A DNA stretch of 64,000 nt from assembly GCA_029948255.1 (NCBI GenBank), contig JALIZF010001940.1, positions 3,099,001 through 3,163,000 of the forward strand, given 5' to 3'. The notes under the pieces were generated by a model that worked only from the letters and a program-made list of their open reading frames with translations, searched no databases and was not told the DNA's origin. Positions 1 through 21,281 of the stretch are shown here, piece after piece; positions within the stretch are counted from its first letter, which is position 1; each line of letters starts with the position of its first letter. The DNA comes from Telmatactis stephensoni (Eukaryota; Cnidaria; Anthozoa; Actiniaria; Isophelliidae). Made by a program: the position numbers and the translations under genes.

Positions 1-59
1 CCGAGTTTGAGTCCCCACTCTGGCCACTACCTGAGGCTGAATTTGTTCTGGGCAACCCC

Positions 60-135
60 TAGTTCAGATTCAGTTTCTTCAGACCATGCTTGTAATATAG
101 CCAACTGGTTCGCCTCCTTGCCAGTTGGGATTATG
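60..135. repeat. SINE-like repeat tail
   Basis: A short inverted repeat (101-108 with 121-128) sits in text that resembles the 3' part of dispersed tRNA-derived SINEs of anthozoans. It lies upstream of the first visible LIPT1 exon, so it is probably intronic. The assignment rests on remembered similarity only. Confidence 0.4.
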
Positions 136-313
136 AATTGAGGGCCATTATGTAAACTACCAGGTCACCAGTAATGTCTATACCCTCATTAAAATAAAGA
201 ATTTTTCTTTTCTTTTCTTTTATATTTAATTCATCAATGATAATGACATTTTCCAGGTAGCAACATTCTAAATTGGACAGATTTAGAGTTAAAATATTGT
301 TTTCTGTTTTTAG

Positions 314-2818
314 GTTGTTATTGGAAGGCATCAGGTAAAATGTTAATCCTTAGGGGCCGGGGGACCACTACAGGGTGCAGTGGTGGGTCCAGGGGGGTTG
401 AAGGGGTCCACGGAACCCCCTTGACGGCTTTAAGCCTTTTTTTGTCAAACATGGATCAAAGAATAGAGTATTGATACACAGCTGAGTTTAAGAGGAACCC
501 CCTGCTATGGGATGAGGATACTTATTGGAAATTTTGAAAATGACCCCTAAAAGGTACCTGAGTCTTATCTAGATGGGGATTAGCAGTAAACAGTTTTACC
601 TCTGAAAGGACACCCAAAAACAATGATTGAGTGAATCTTAAACTTGTAAATACCTTAATTAACTAGAGTTAGTGACAAAAGTCAGATGAATATGAAATCC
701 TGCACCCCCCAGACTCTTGGGTATTCAAGGAATTGATCAATGAGATTGACTCAAGTGTCTCATTGCTTCTGGGACAATAGCATAATAAATTAATGCAAGT
801 AATGAGCAGAGAACTTGTTTAGGGGTGTGTATGATATAATTTCCCTCTACTGTCCTGCAATTTTGAACCTTTTAGTAATAGCTGTAATGTTATCTAGTTT
901 TCATGAGCTATGTAAACAGAAGCAGAAGCATCATACACACTGACCTGGTATTGTATTTGTGGAGTCAGAGAAGACAATGAGCAGTGCATTACTGTGTTGC
1001 TGAGAGTCTGTATTTCTGAGAATGCTGCTTCCACTTCTGACTCTCATCAGTACATGCAAACTGCTAAGGCTCTTACTGACTCATGTAAACTCTGCTTCAC
1101 CACAGTGAGCTGATTGATAGTCCCATCCCTTATTCTTCAATATCTCAAAATCATTTTGCTTAAGCATAAATCTGATTGATGTGTTTTAGAATCCATGGCA
1201 CGAGTGCAATCTCAAGAAACTCAGAGAAAAAGACATCAAATTAGCAAGAAGGAAGAGTGGTGGTGGGACTGTTTATCATGTAAGAGAGGGTTTTATTTCT
1301 TTGTTATAAGAAACCATGGACATATACAGCACAGGGGAGGGGGGCAGGGGAGGGGAAGGGTAGCAGTCAACCCTCCCAACTAGCTATGGAAACTGATATA
1401 ATACTGCTTGCTATATATTACTTAGAAGAAATATAACTGACTGCCCCTGCAAACAATACATGTAACTGACTTTTGAGAAATGCTTCACTTAATTGCCCTA
1501 TCGCATAATGACGTCACAGTTTGTTTACATTGGGGATAGATGCTCAGAAACAGTGGAAATTGGGACCTATTAATATTCCTTCTCGAAGTAGAACTTCAAT
1601 GTATCGAGTTTTGTTATATATCATGTATCAGTGATTGCTCATCTGCATTATATTTGATATGCAATCACTCTGATGGAGCTTAGGAGGTCCACAAGTTTTT
1701 CAGTCCCTGACTGTAATGTGTTTTAACCTCATTAAATAAAGTTATTATTATTATTATTATTATTATCTGATCCCCTCTGGCAACCATAATCCTTAGCTTC
1801 AAAACAATATGTTTTGGTGTGACGTCATTATGTGATAGGGCAATTGCCACATACAAAAGTATCAAGATGAGGCTACGTGCATAGAGCTCATCAAGCGTAG
1901 CAATTAAGACAAAAGGTTTTAGCACCTACAGTCTTCATTGATAAAACTAGTTGGCACAATTGCTGTTTTATGTCATTTTTGTTTTTCCCTTCATTTTTTT
2001 CATTCCTCCACTCCCCCTGTTCAATGTTGCAGTGTCAAGGGAACAAGTGTGGCGTGCCCTTTTAGGAAAGCAAGGCCTGTGCAATGGTTGCCCTCTCAAC
2101 ATTCAACAGGGGGAGGGGGGGGGATAACATGAAGTGTGCATGGTAGTATTACGTTAGACCATCAGTGTGCACCAACTATGCCATCAGTTATTCTAAATCC
2201 ACTATTATTAATAGTGTATGTTTCAGGTTAAACAAATCTTGGAACTGGACTATTTGTAATATGTATGGGCCTGGAAACTATCAGACATCAACCATGGATG
2301 ACTAGTATAGATTTTTTTCTAATGAAGACTATGTTTGCTTTACAGGATCTAGGCAATCTGAACTTGAGTTTTTTTACACATCGGTCATTATACAATAGGC
2401 CTGAAAATCTAGCTCTTGTTGTTAAAGCACTAAAGGATAGATGGAAACTTGATGTGAAGGCCTCTCCTAGAGATGACATCCTGCTAGAAGATAAATACAA
2501 AATATCCTTGAATTATTTTCTTTGTGCATTTCTCCTTACCTTCCTTCCTTCCTTCATTCCTCCTTCCTTGCTTCTCTTCTCTCTTCTCTTCCTTCCTCTC
2601 TCCCTCCCTGCCTGCCTGCCTTCCTTCCTTCCTCCCTTCCCTCACTCCTTCCTCTCTTCTGTCCTTCCTTCCTCCCTCCCTTCCTTTCTTCTTTCTTTCC
2701 TATCTCCTTCCCTTCTTTTTTCCTTGTTTCTATTCAGTTATTCAGTTTACTTAGCCCCTAGGCTCTAATAATATTATTAAAGATTGTATTGTCAGTTAGC
2801 ATAGCAAACTTATTTACA

Positions 2819-2865
<47 letters not shown>

Positions 2866-5800
2866 TTAGCAATTTACTGTATTTTTTTCTTTTACAAAGA
2901 ACAATTCAATTCAATCTTTTGAAACTAAGCTTTTTCATCACAAACCCATCCAATGTGTCACGCCCTTAACAAATGTCATATATCTGGCACATCTTCCAAG
3001 CTAGGCAGAGTGATATCATATCACCACTGTACGTTATTACTGGATGCAGATGTGCAACTGTTACATGACGTTCTTAAACCAACTTATGTAAGACAGTAAG
3101 GATTAATTATTAATTAATAATAGATAAATAGATTCAGAGTTGATGGCTTGGTAATTTACCTTCCTGGCTTTAGGCTTTGCATTTGCATCACATAAAATAG
3201 ATTAGAATACATTAGAATAGGTACTAAAGAAGCCCACTGCCTCATGGGAATTTGAAAAACAAGATACCATTCATTTGTTCATTCATTCATCCATCCATCC
3301 ATTTATTTGTTCATTCATTCATTCATCCATTTATCCATCTATTTATTCATTTATTAATTCATTTGTTTACTCATTCGTTGTTTCTTTCATTCATTATTTC
3401 GTTCACTCATGAATCTATTCATTTATTTATGCATTTGTTCATTTATTCATTCATTTTTCACAGAACAAGATAACCAGTAATGCCACAACAAGTATAAGAG
3501 CTGTTGTCAAAAATCTCTGTAAAGTTGATTCTTCATTGGATTTTAACAATGTTGCTATGGCAATAGCAGAGGAATACAGTGCTACTTATTCAAGTGGTCA
3601 GCAGTTACAGTTGCAAATTGTCGACCCTGGTGATGAGAAACTGTTTCCTGGAATTTCAGAATTTGCCAGGGAATTACAAGTACGTTTTTAGATATTTATC
3701 TGGCTTATTTGTGTTGTTTTCCATTTCATTCTCTCATGCTTGCCTGTCTGTTTGTGTCTCTTTCACTTGTTTTTCTGTTCTCTCTTCATTTTCTCTCTTC
3801 CTTCCTTACTCCCTTTTTTCTTCATGACAGCTTCCTTTATTCCTTCCCTTTTTCCTTCCTTCCTTCTTTTGTTCCACCTTTCATTTATTCATTCCTTCAT
3901 CCATTCTTTTATGGTTGTCACAGGTCAGGGAAAAGTCAGGAAAAAGTTTTTTTCAAGGTCAGGGAAAAGTCAGGGAATTCTACTTTTAGTCAGGAAAAAA
4001 TTAGATTTTAAGAAAAAGTAAGGGAATTTTATTGTTCATACAGTATTTGAAAATGTATGGTCCCTCCTTGCTGGTTATCATGGTATGTGTGAAAAATGAA
4101 TGAATAAATGAACAAATGCATAAATAAGTGATAGATGAGTGAAAGAAACAATGAATGAAAGAAACAATGAATGAGTAAACAAATGACTGGAAATCCAAAG
4201 GTTGTGGGTTCAAACCACACTTAGGGCAGTGTTTCTGTATGGACCAGTCCGCTTGGGTTATCAGACAACATCTGTCCCACGCGCACTCAATATAAATAAC
4301 GAACTTCGACCTGCTCACTACTAGAGCCTTCTGATAGCTCAATGGTGGAGTGTCAGACTGGGAATCTGAAGGTTGTGGGTTCAAACCACGCTGAGGGCTT
4401 GGATTTTTTCTGAGTTAGAAATCCCACTCGAAGAAGCATTCATATCCAACCTACACATTTCCCAGTGACAATCCATTCATTAAATGAATAATTCATAATC
4501 ATTAATAATTGTTAATGAACGAATAAATAGTTAGATGAATAGGTGAATGGGAGAATGAATGAATGAACAAATGGATGAATGAATAAATAAATGAATGATA
4601 TCTTATTTTTCCCATTCCCATAAGGAAATGTGGTTCTTTAATACTTGTTTTAATGTATTATTATAATCTATTCATTTTTATCCAATGCAAATTCAAAGCC
4701 TAAAGCCAGGAAGGTAAAATTACCAAGTCATCAGCTCTGAATATATTAATCTATTATTAATTGATTAATCCTTGTCATTAGCCTCCTATGCAGCTGCTCC
4801 TTTGTGTCATCACGCAAGGCTTAGCTTCTTGGGGAGCTAAGCCTTGCGTGATGACACAAAGGAGCAGCTGCATAGGAGGCTACCTTGTCATCTGCTCAAT
4901 TTGCAAGCCATTGAGAAAAATCAAAAACATTGGAGTATATGAATTAGTGGGTCAGGGAAAGTATGCTTTAGTCAATTGAGATAATGTCACAGAAAAGTCA
5001 GGGAATTTTGTGATTGGATTGTTGTGGCAACCATACTTTTATTCATTCATTCATTTATTCACTCACTCACTCACTCATTCATTCATCCATTCTTCCTTTC
5101 TTTCTTTCATTTCTTTTTTTCTTTCATCCTATTTTTTATTCTTTCTTTTATCCTTCATCCTACTATTGCTAATACTTTTTTACTTGACTTATACTTTCAG
5201 TCCTGGCAATGGTTGTATGGCAAAACACCAAAGTGTAGCATTCCTTTCAAAACCAATCTTTCCTATGGCAATACAGTGAGTGTGCATTAATTTGTTTGCT
5301 TGTTTGTTTGTCTTTCTGTCTGTCTGTCTATCCATCCATCCATTTGTCCATTGGTCCGTCCGTCTATCTGTCTGTTTGTTTGTTCTTCTCCTTTGTGAAT
5401 TAAAATAAGGACAAAAAGTGCAGTTAATTTTGTATGATTAGCAATGGTGATTGCTGCTTTCCTATTCATAAAAAACTGCTCAAATCTCCACTGCATTCAC
5501 TCTTAAAATGAAGTGTGTGCTATCTTTCCAGTGTAAATTTTGTTGTTCTCTTCTTCTAGTCATTAACTTTCCAATGTTATCGTGGAATTATCCAAGAAAC
5601 ACAGATAGAAACAGACTCTGTGTACTTTAGTAAAATCTCAAGTACCATCAGCCACTCATTAAAAGGTAAACAGAACAAGAACCCTGTTTTGGGACTGTTT
5701 GTTGTCACACAGTCAACCTATCAATAATCATGGTTTTCTGTTGCTCAGGAGTAAGGTTTTGGCCAGAAGACATACACACAACACTAATTGATGTACAGAA

Positions 5801-5873
5801 GACAGTGAAATTATCCCAAGAGGAACAGCAATACCTTAAAGAAGTGATCAAATGGTTGAATAAAGTTTTATGA
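314..5873 (+). CDS. LIPT1: Lipoyltransferase 1, mitochondrial (3' part of gene, 8 exons)
   Basis: Transfers lipoyl groups to E2 subunits of mitochondrial 2-oxoacid dehydrogenases. Coding exons read from splice sites: 314-334, 1190-1279, 2346-2501, 2980-3087, 3464-3679, 5201-5275, 5560-5665 and 5749-5873 (TGA at 5871). Together they give 298 aa in one continuous frame. Family hallmarks appear in order: VVIGRHQNPW, the [15 protein letters not shown] ligase signature, [12 protein letters not shown] with the catalytic-site lysine, [21 protein letters not shown], and [13 protein letters not shown]. The human protein is about 373 aa, so the N-terminal roughly 70 residues (including any transit peptide) are encoded upstream of the window. 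All introns are phase 0 except the last (phase 1). The third visible intron (2502-2979) starts ATATCCTTG and ends in AT instead of GT-AG (see findings). A poly(A) signal AATAAA lies at 5888. Introns are full of microsatellites, and the gene is CpG-poor. Confidence 0.9.
490..640. repeat. Dispersed repeat with GGTACC core, copy 1
   Basis: Positions 527-566 are identical over 40 bases to 13920-13959. Degraded relatives lie near 28170-28240 and 36530-36960. It sits in a LIPT1 intron. No coding capacity is seen. Confidence 0.65.
1491..1845. mobile_element. MITE-like element with 27-bp terminal inverted repeats
   Basis: Arms 1491-1517 and 1819-1845 are reverse complements with one mismatch and contain TGACGTCA. 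The interior holds a (ATT)n tract at about 1741-1766. It has no ORF of note and lies in a LIPT1 intron. Confidence 0.6.
1847..1920. mobile_element. Partial foldback repeat, related to the element at 63.8 kb
   Basis: Starts GCCACATACAAAAG and contains a GAGGCTACG core followed by GACAAAAGG. The same blocks recur at 63796-63912, where they form a fuller foldback. This copy abuts the end of the 1491-1845 element. Confidence 0.5.
2530..2745. repeat. Polypyrimidine (CCTT/CCCT) tract in LIPT1 intron
   Basis: Degenerate CCTTCCTTCC and CCTCCCTCC strings. It lies inside the intron with U12-type signals, between its 5' site (2502) and branch-point-like sequence (2962). A purer (TTTC)n follows at 2820-2866. 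Translations of this tract are low-complexity Ser/Leu/Pro/Phe and are not genes. Confidence 0.85.
3262..3460. repeat. (ATTC)n / (ATTT)n degenerate microsatellite
   Basis: Tetranucleotide ATTC repeats with CATC and TTTA variants run up to the acceptor at 3463. The same type recurs at 4090-4190 and 4540-4600 (as ATGA), 5040-5090, 23880-25070, 26773-26905, 36080-36190 and 53970-54030. Confidence 0.85.
4195..4415 (+). mobile_element. tRNA-derived SINE pieces
   Basis: Two B-box-like segments, GGTTGTGGGTTCAAACC, lie at 4198-4216 and 4370-4388. The second has an A-box-like TGATAGCTCAATGGTGGAG upstream (4332). It continues into a tail with TTTTTTCTGAGTTAG. It sits in a LIPT1 intron and looks like a SINE with a truncated relative, not a tRNA gene. 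Confidence 0.6.
4779..4882. mobile_element. Perfect 48-bp inverted repeat with 8-nt loop (foldback MITE)
   Basis: Arms 4779-4826 and 4835-4882 are exact reverse complements around the loop TCTTGGGG. Ends start TAGCCTCC, and the arm contains TGTGTCATCACGCAA. Related pieces lie at 8021-8058 and 14591-14656. It is intronic in LIPT1. Confidence 0.8.
5300..5390. repeat. Degenerate TCTG/TCCA/TTTG tetranucleotide repeat
   Basis: Runs of TCTGTCTGTC, ATCCATCC and GTTTGTTTG lie just after the 5275 donor of LIPT1. No gene is seen here. Confidence 0.8.
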
Positions 5874-6699
5874 CAAGGTTTCTATTTAATAAAAGTCAAA
5901 ACAATGATACTAGTCTAGTATAATAGACTTATTTATCATTTTTCTGAAGTCTTTGATCTTTGTTTTTCTGGTCTTGATTTTTCCAACACCCCTATCAATA
6001 TATTGACCCTAAAAAACGAAAATGAGAGTGAGGGTCCTGAAGGGGTAATATGGGGGCTGGAATGCTGGGAAAATGGGATTTGATGCACTGGGGCTTGGAT
6101 TTGGCCACTGGAATGAGATTCCTTTTTTACAAGGAAAGCCAGAAAAAAAAAGAAACAAACAAACGAACAAAAAGCTATTAGATTATTTAAATATTTCTCA
6201 AAAAGTAGTTGAACACGTTTATATACACCAAAAGGATTCAATACTGAAGGTACATATAGGATTAATGAGTTTACAATTAGCAATTGAGGACCACCTTTTA
6301 ATACTTATAACTTTCAAATTGTGTCACTCTTGGGTCAAAAACAAATCAGCCCGTGATAAAAGTTTCCATAGATTCCTTTGGCCCTGAAAAACAAAATAAA
6401 ATTATTATTAGCATTTTCCACTTTTTTCAAGGCCAATAGGCCAAATGCTCATTTGCTGATAGCTCGTTTGAGGTCATAGTTACACATTTTTGGTTTTGTT
6501 TGTTTTTGTCTCTTTTTATTTTTTGTCCTTTTTTGTCTTTTCTTTTTTGTCTTTTTTTTTTTTTTTTTTTTTTTTTTGCAATGTTTTTGTTTGTTTGTTT
6601 GCTTGTTTTCATGTTTTTTTGGGGTTTCTGGTCATGCAGATTTGTATGTTATTCTCGGGTTACCTGTGGAATAGAGATAAAGCCACCCACTGGGAGACT

Positions 6700-6760
6700 G
6701 GGCGCGCCATCAGTGTTGACCAATCAGAATTCGATTTGATCAAACGTTCTTTTTTTGAAA
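6700..6760 (+). promoter_or_regulatory. Candidate KIF18 promoter: GGCGCGCC, CCAAT box and CHR-like TTTGAA
   Basis: GGCGCGCC lies at 6701-6708, a CCAAT box at 6720-6724 and TTTGAA at 6754-6759. CCAAT (NF-Y) plus CHR (DREAM/MuvB) spaced by about 30 bp is the known layout of G2/M-phase promoters, and the gene downstream is a mitotic kinesin. The start codon is about 290 bp further on. The rest of 5894-7047 holds a poly(T) stretch at 6550-6577 and nothing else recognisable. Confidence 0.45.
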
Positions 6761-7047
6761 TCAGCCCGCTGTCACATGTGATCACAAACAAACTTGACTA
6801 GGCGTCTGGGATTTTTGGTTTACTAATAAGATGTAAAATTGCAGTATATTTCTCACTTTGAACTCGACATAATCACAACTTGGGAAATTTGAAAAGAAAG
6901 CTGTCAGTGATAAACTGGAATCTCTGGAAGGCTGCAAATTCAGCTGATGTTTTAATGCTGAAACTCCCAAACGAACGATCTGCTGAAAAGCCACTATCTA
7001 CAAAATAAGTTGCTTTGATAATTCAAGTTCCAAATCTATAGTTCAAG

Positions 7048-17754
<10,707 letters not shown>

Positions 17755-18125
17755 ACATCGTTACATGTAAGTGATTCAATTTCACTCCATTTCTTGTGTG
17801 CTGGATCGCGACCAAATCTTACTTACTACGTTCCAGTTACTATGTCAGATAACTCATACACAGGGATCCCAATGTTGAAATAATTTTTAATTACGTATTC
17901 CATTTTCATCTCTCTACAGAAAAGACAAAAATAAACCGCTAGAGAAACCACGCTGGCACTGAATAGGCTTGTGACGAGAACGTCCAAGAATTTGAACCAA
18001 TTGAATTTCTTACAAATGTTAGATTATTCTCTTTGAAACGTTTGTAATTCTTGTAGGAGCTTTGCTCAATGAGAAATTTTACCATTGTGTTGTAAATATG
18101 TAGAATTTTAATTTGTAGTATTAAT
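17755..18125 (+). other. Probable 3' UTR of KIF18 with a spliced last exon
   Basis: After the stop at 17752-17754 a strong donor (GTAAGT at 17767) and an acceptor (CTCTCTACAG ending about 17920) suggest a further, untranslated exon. The poly(A) site was not determined. Confidence 0.4.
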
Positions 18126-18223
18126 ATAAATAAGGTGGACTATTTATTTGTGTTAGTTGTGAACCTGCGAGCAAGTTGAAAGTTAAACACGATCTATTTG
18201 TTGACAGGTTTGTGTACACCTGT

Positions 18224-18388
18224 TTCTTTCTTCCCTTCCCTTCCCTTCCCTTCCCTTCCCTTCCCTTCCCTTCCCTTCCCTTCCCTTCCCTTCCCTTCCC
18301 TTCCCTTCCCTTCCCTTCCCTTCCCTTCCCTTCCCTTCCCTTCCCTTCCCTTCCCTTCCCTTCTCTCCCCTCCCTCCTTCCCTCCCTC
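18224..18388. repeat. (TTCCC)26 pentanucleotide array in a pure pyrimidine run
   Basis: 26 exact TTCCC units span 18231-18360 inside a longer all-pyrimidine stretch. Translation in any frame gives Pro-Phe-Ser-Leu or Arg-Glu-Gly-Lys repeats, which are not genes. Confidence 0.95.
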
Positions 18389-19380
18389 ACGAGATACGAA
18401 TGACATGAAATACATGAGTGTTTCTACATGTATTTCTATGAAGTTTCAAGTCGTTTCGCGCTCGTTTGAGGGAGTTTTAGCGATTTGATATTTTTCCTTT
18501 CATATACATTTACTTGTGACCTGGTTTTCAGTAGTGATTTTTTTTCTAACCCGTCAGATAAATACAGCACTGAATCTTTTAGAACACTTGAAGCATCATC
18601 CACAGAATCAGTCTGTAATAATTCTATTACTGCTTAGCAGTGCTTGCCTTTTCTCACCCTACATGATGGGTAGGGGGTGAGTCATACTACACTAACTTTG
18701 TGTATCTGTATTTCCCCTGTAAAACCACTTCGGCTCGAGGAAGCTGTATGATATATTTAAGAATTTCAGACAAGAAAAATAATATTTTTAAATATATGAA
18801 CAAAAACAAACAAACAAAACCGTTTTGTGTAATATTATCTAATGTTTGGGCTACACTGCTAGAACATTTTGAAAGGCCTTTATGGAGGCCAGGAAATACC
18901 ATTTCCAAGACTTTCAGACAATTATATCGGTCGAAAAAGCTCAGTGAATTGGTCCTCATTTTAGTATTAGTAATTTCTAACTCTTGATTTTTTAATGACC
19001 CCTCAAGTTATTACAGGAAAATCTTTATAAAGATGACCCAACTCCTTTTGGCTGAATCCTCAGGCCAACTTCCGGCTTAAAAATGAATACTCTCTTAGAT
19101 ATATATCAACAATGTTCAGTAAAAAAGTAGTTTTTATTTATTTATGCAAGTGCGTACTTCATTTTCTTGGTTGCACCAAGTGTGGATAGCACTATCCGTT
19201 GGGTAAAACCTTATAGATAAAACGATAACATTTTCCTAGTGTATTAAACAAAGCCAAAATATTATTCCAAGAATATGAAGCAAAAGTACAAAATTTCTAT
19301 TAAGGAACACGGAAAGTCAAAACAAAAGAGATATACGAGCAAAGTACTTGAGCAGCAAAAATTTGTTGCCCCTACGGCCC
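18389..19380. other. Intergenic DNA, nothing recognised
   Basis: AT-rich sequence downstream of KIF18 with short open frames only. Its last part may belong to the LINE remnant that follows. No splice-consistent coding segment was found on either strand. Confidence 0.6.
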
Positions 19381-19389
19381 AAGTTAATC

Positions 19390-19865
19390 TAAAAAAAACG
19401 TATAAATATTGGTGAGCCAATAGATTGGGAGAAAGTTTACAACAGGATTTATAAAACCACAATTGATACATATCTAAGAATGTTTCAGTACAAGGTCCTA
19501 AATAATACGCTTTATCTAAATTACGACCTACTGTAGTACATCGTTTTAAGATTAAGGAGTTCTCCTCTTGCTCTCTTTGCCATGTATATCGAGAAACAAT
19601 TGATCATCTTTTTGTCGAATGTATAGAGGCAAAAAAATATTATTATGAGATTCGGACTTGGCTAGAAGAATTTGATGTTACCTTGCCAAGTTTAAACAAA
19701 TCCAACATATTATTAGGTGTGGATAATGAATTAATTAATTTTATAATTATAAATACTCTTTATACAAAACTAGAGAAAAAACAACTTTATTATCGGTTAC
19801 ATTATTCAAAAATTTAATAATGCAATATGAAAACATTGAACGAATGGTAGCAAGAACAAAATGAA
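19390..19865 (+). pseudogene. LINE (non-LTR retrotransposon) ORF2 3' remnant
   Basis: Broken frames read like the end of a non-LTR ORF2: VYNRIYKTTIDTYLRMFQYK, then VLNNTLYLNY, then the zinc-finger-like CSLCHVYRETIDHLFVEC (about 19567-19625), then WLEEF. The CxxC...H...C pattern is the zf-RVT module that follows reverse transcriptase. Stop codons and a frame break show that it is dead. Confidence 0.7.
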
Positions 19866-20690
19866 TTTTCACAATAAAAAATGGAGCAAATTATCTTCAA
19901 ACAAATCAACTTAGGTACTAATACGGCAAGGGAAGAAAATTAAGTGTATGTATGTGTGTGTTGATAAGTGTTAAGTGTGTACTGTATAAAGACTATTAAA
20001 AGTACCAAAATATGGACAGAAATAATAAAGTAGGAATTTAGAGCTGGTTGTTAACTAACTATGAAACTTTGCAGTATACATTAGTTAAAACAAAAATCTC
20101 AATAGTAAATATTATGTATGTTGTATGTAAAAAAAATGGAAATGGAAACAAATTTGTAAGTGTCTATATATATATATAGCATTTTTGTATTTCAGTGTGC
20201 AATAATTAAAAAAAACGATAACATTTTCCAATCACTACTCACTGCATTTATCCATCACATGGTATCCCATGGCAACACCCTGTTGGCTATCGTGATGTGA
20301 TATTGTTTGCCTTTGTTTATTTTTAAATCGCACATTTTTGCTAATCAAGACACGGTGATGTTTTCAATTAGCTACTTTTTTTATATTGGTTTATGCTCTC
20401 TTTTTTATGTTTTGTAGCTCAGGGTATTTCAAGAAACATGCATGAAATATTTTCATTACACAAGCTGGGTTCCCTGTGTGTATAAATAACCCAGGGCTCC
20501 TGCCCAGAAGTGACTCATCCAACTCTACTAAAGGATTATTACTTTTCAAAACATTTTCCCCTAGTGAAACCGTTTTCCTTTTATGCTTTTATTGTATAGC
20601 ACTGTTTTTCAGTTTCTTTTGCTTTTACCGTCCCCCTTTCCCCCTTCTTCTTACCCTCCCCACCCATGCATCCAAAGACCCTTTCTGTCG

Positions 20691-20775
20691 ACCAATCAGA
20701 GTTGAGTATTTTCCCGCCTTTTCACGTGTCTTGTCAAGATCTTTTTCAGTTCTTTTACTTGCAAGTCGTTCAAAG
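20691..20775 (+). promoter_or_regulatory. CCAAT, E2F and E-box promoter-like cluster
   Basis: CCAAT lies at 20692-20696, TTTTCCCGCC (a consensus E2F site) at 20709-20718, CACGTG at 20723-20728 and TTCAAA (CHR in reverse) at 20769-20774. The candidate first exon at 20801 follows directly. E2F plus CCAAT is typical of cell-cycle genes. Confidence 0.5.
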
Positions 20776-20800
20776 TTGGCGTCGTTTATTTGTTGGTTTT

Positions 20801-20871
20801 ATGGAGGGTTTTGACATCAATTTGTGCTCTCAAGTACACAGAGAAATTACAACCAATATCTCCACCTCATA
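20801..20871 (+). CDS. Candidate first coding exon, possibly SKA1-like (gene not completed)
   Basis: ATG at 20801 opens 23 codons (MEGFDINLCSQVHREITT...) ending at a strong donor GTAAGT (20872). LCSQVHREI weakly resembles the N-terminus of the kinetochore protein SKA1 as I recall it. A possible second exon at 20950-20982 (TTTCTTTCAG before, GTTAGC after) would give an in-frame stop, and no further exons were found before the opposite-strand NLR gene. It could be a first exon of a displaced gene, a remnant, or chance. Confidence 0.3.
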
Positions 20872-21177
20872 GTAAGTCAATCTTTGTCATTTTCAGTGTT
20901 TTTTGTCGTAAAAACGAGTTGTAAACGTGTTTTTGGTTTTTCTTTCAGAGAGTGGAGGTTGACACAGCGATCAACTGCCAAGGTTAGCTAAATTATTGCT
21001 GATGAAAAAAAGATTAAAACTTCATAGAGTTGAAATATAAATGATAGTAAAACAAGCAGAATTTCTACTTCAGTCTTTTCTAGTTTTTATTTCAAAAAAT
21101 CAGTGATTTTATGAAAGGATGAAATTTGCGGTGACTATTTGTAGGGCAACCGCACTCTTTCCATTTCTAAAAAACAA

Positions 21178-21281
21178 CTTTTACTGACTTCAAACTATCC
21201 TCTTTTTATTCATAAACATTAAGCACTTTTAGTTTAATGTTTCTAGATAAAGATTGGATAGTTTGAAATCAGTAAAAGAAG
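21178..21281. mobile_element. Small inverted repeat, 23-bp arms
   Basis: Arms about 21178-21200 and 21259-21281 (CTTTTACTGACTTCAAACTA and its near-complement) flank about 58 bp. It lies in the 3' flank of the NLR gene. The remainder of 20990-21714 shows nothing. Confidence 0.6.

Noticed and set aside
1195..1383. 62-codon open frame starting MARVQSQ
   Set aside because: Wrong frame over LIPT1 exon 1190-1279. The frame one base over gives the conserved ligase signature.
2265..2768. 167-codon open frame rich in Leu/Pro/Ser
   Set aside because: Its middle is LIPT1 exon 2346-2501. The rest is intron and a polypyrimidine microsatellite read through.
18121..18415. Arg-Glu-Gly-Lys and Phe-Pro-Ser-Leu repeat proteins
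   Set aside because: Translation of (TTCCC)n on both strands.
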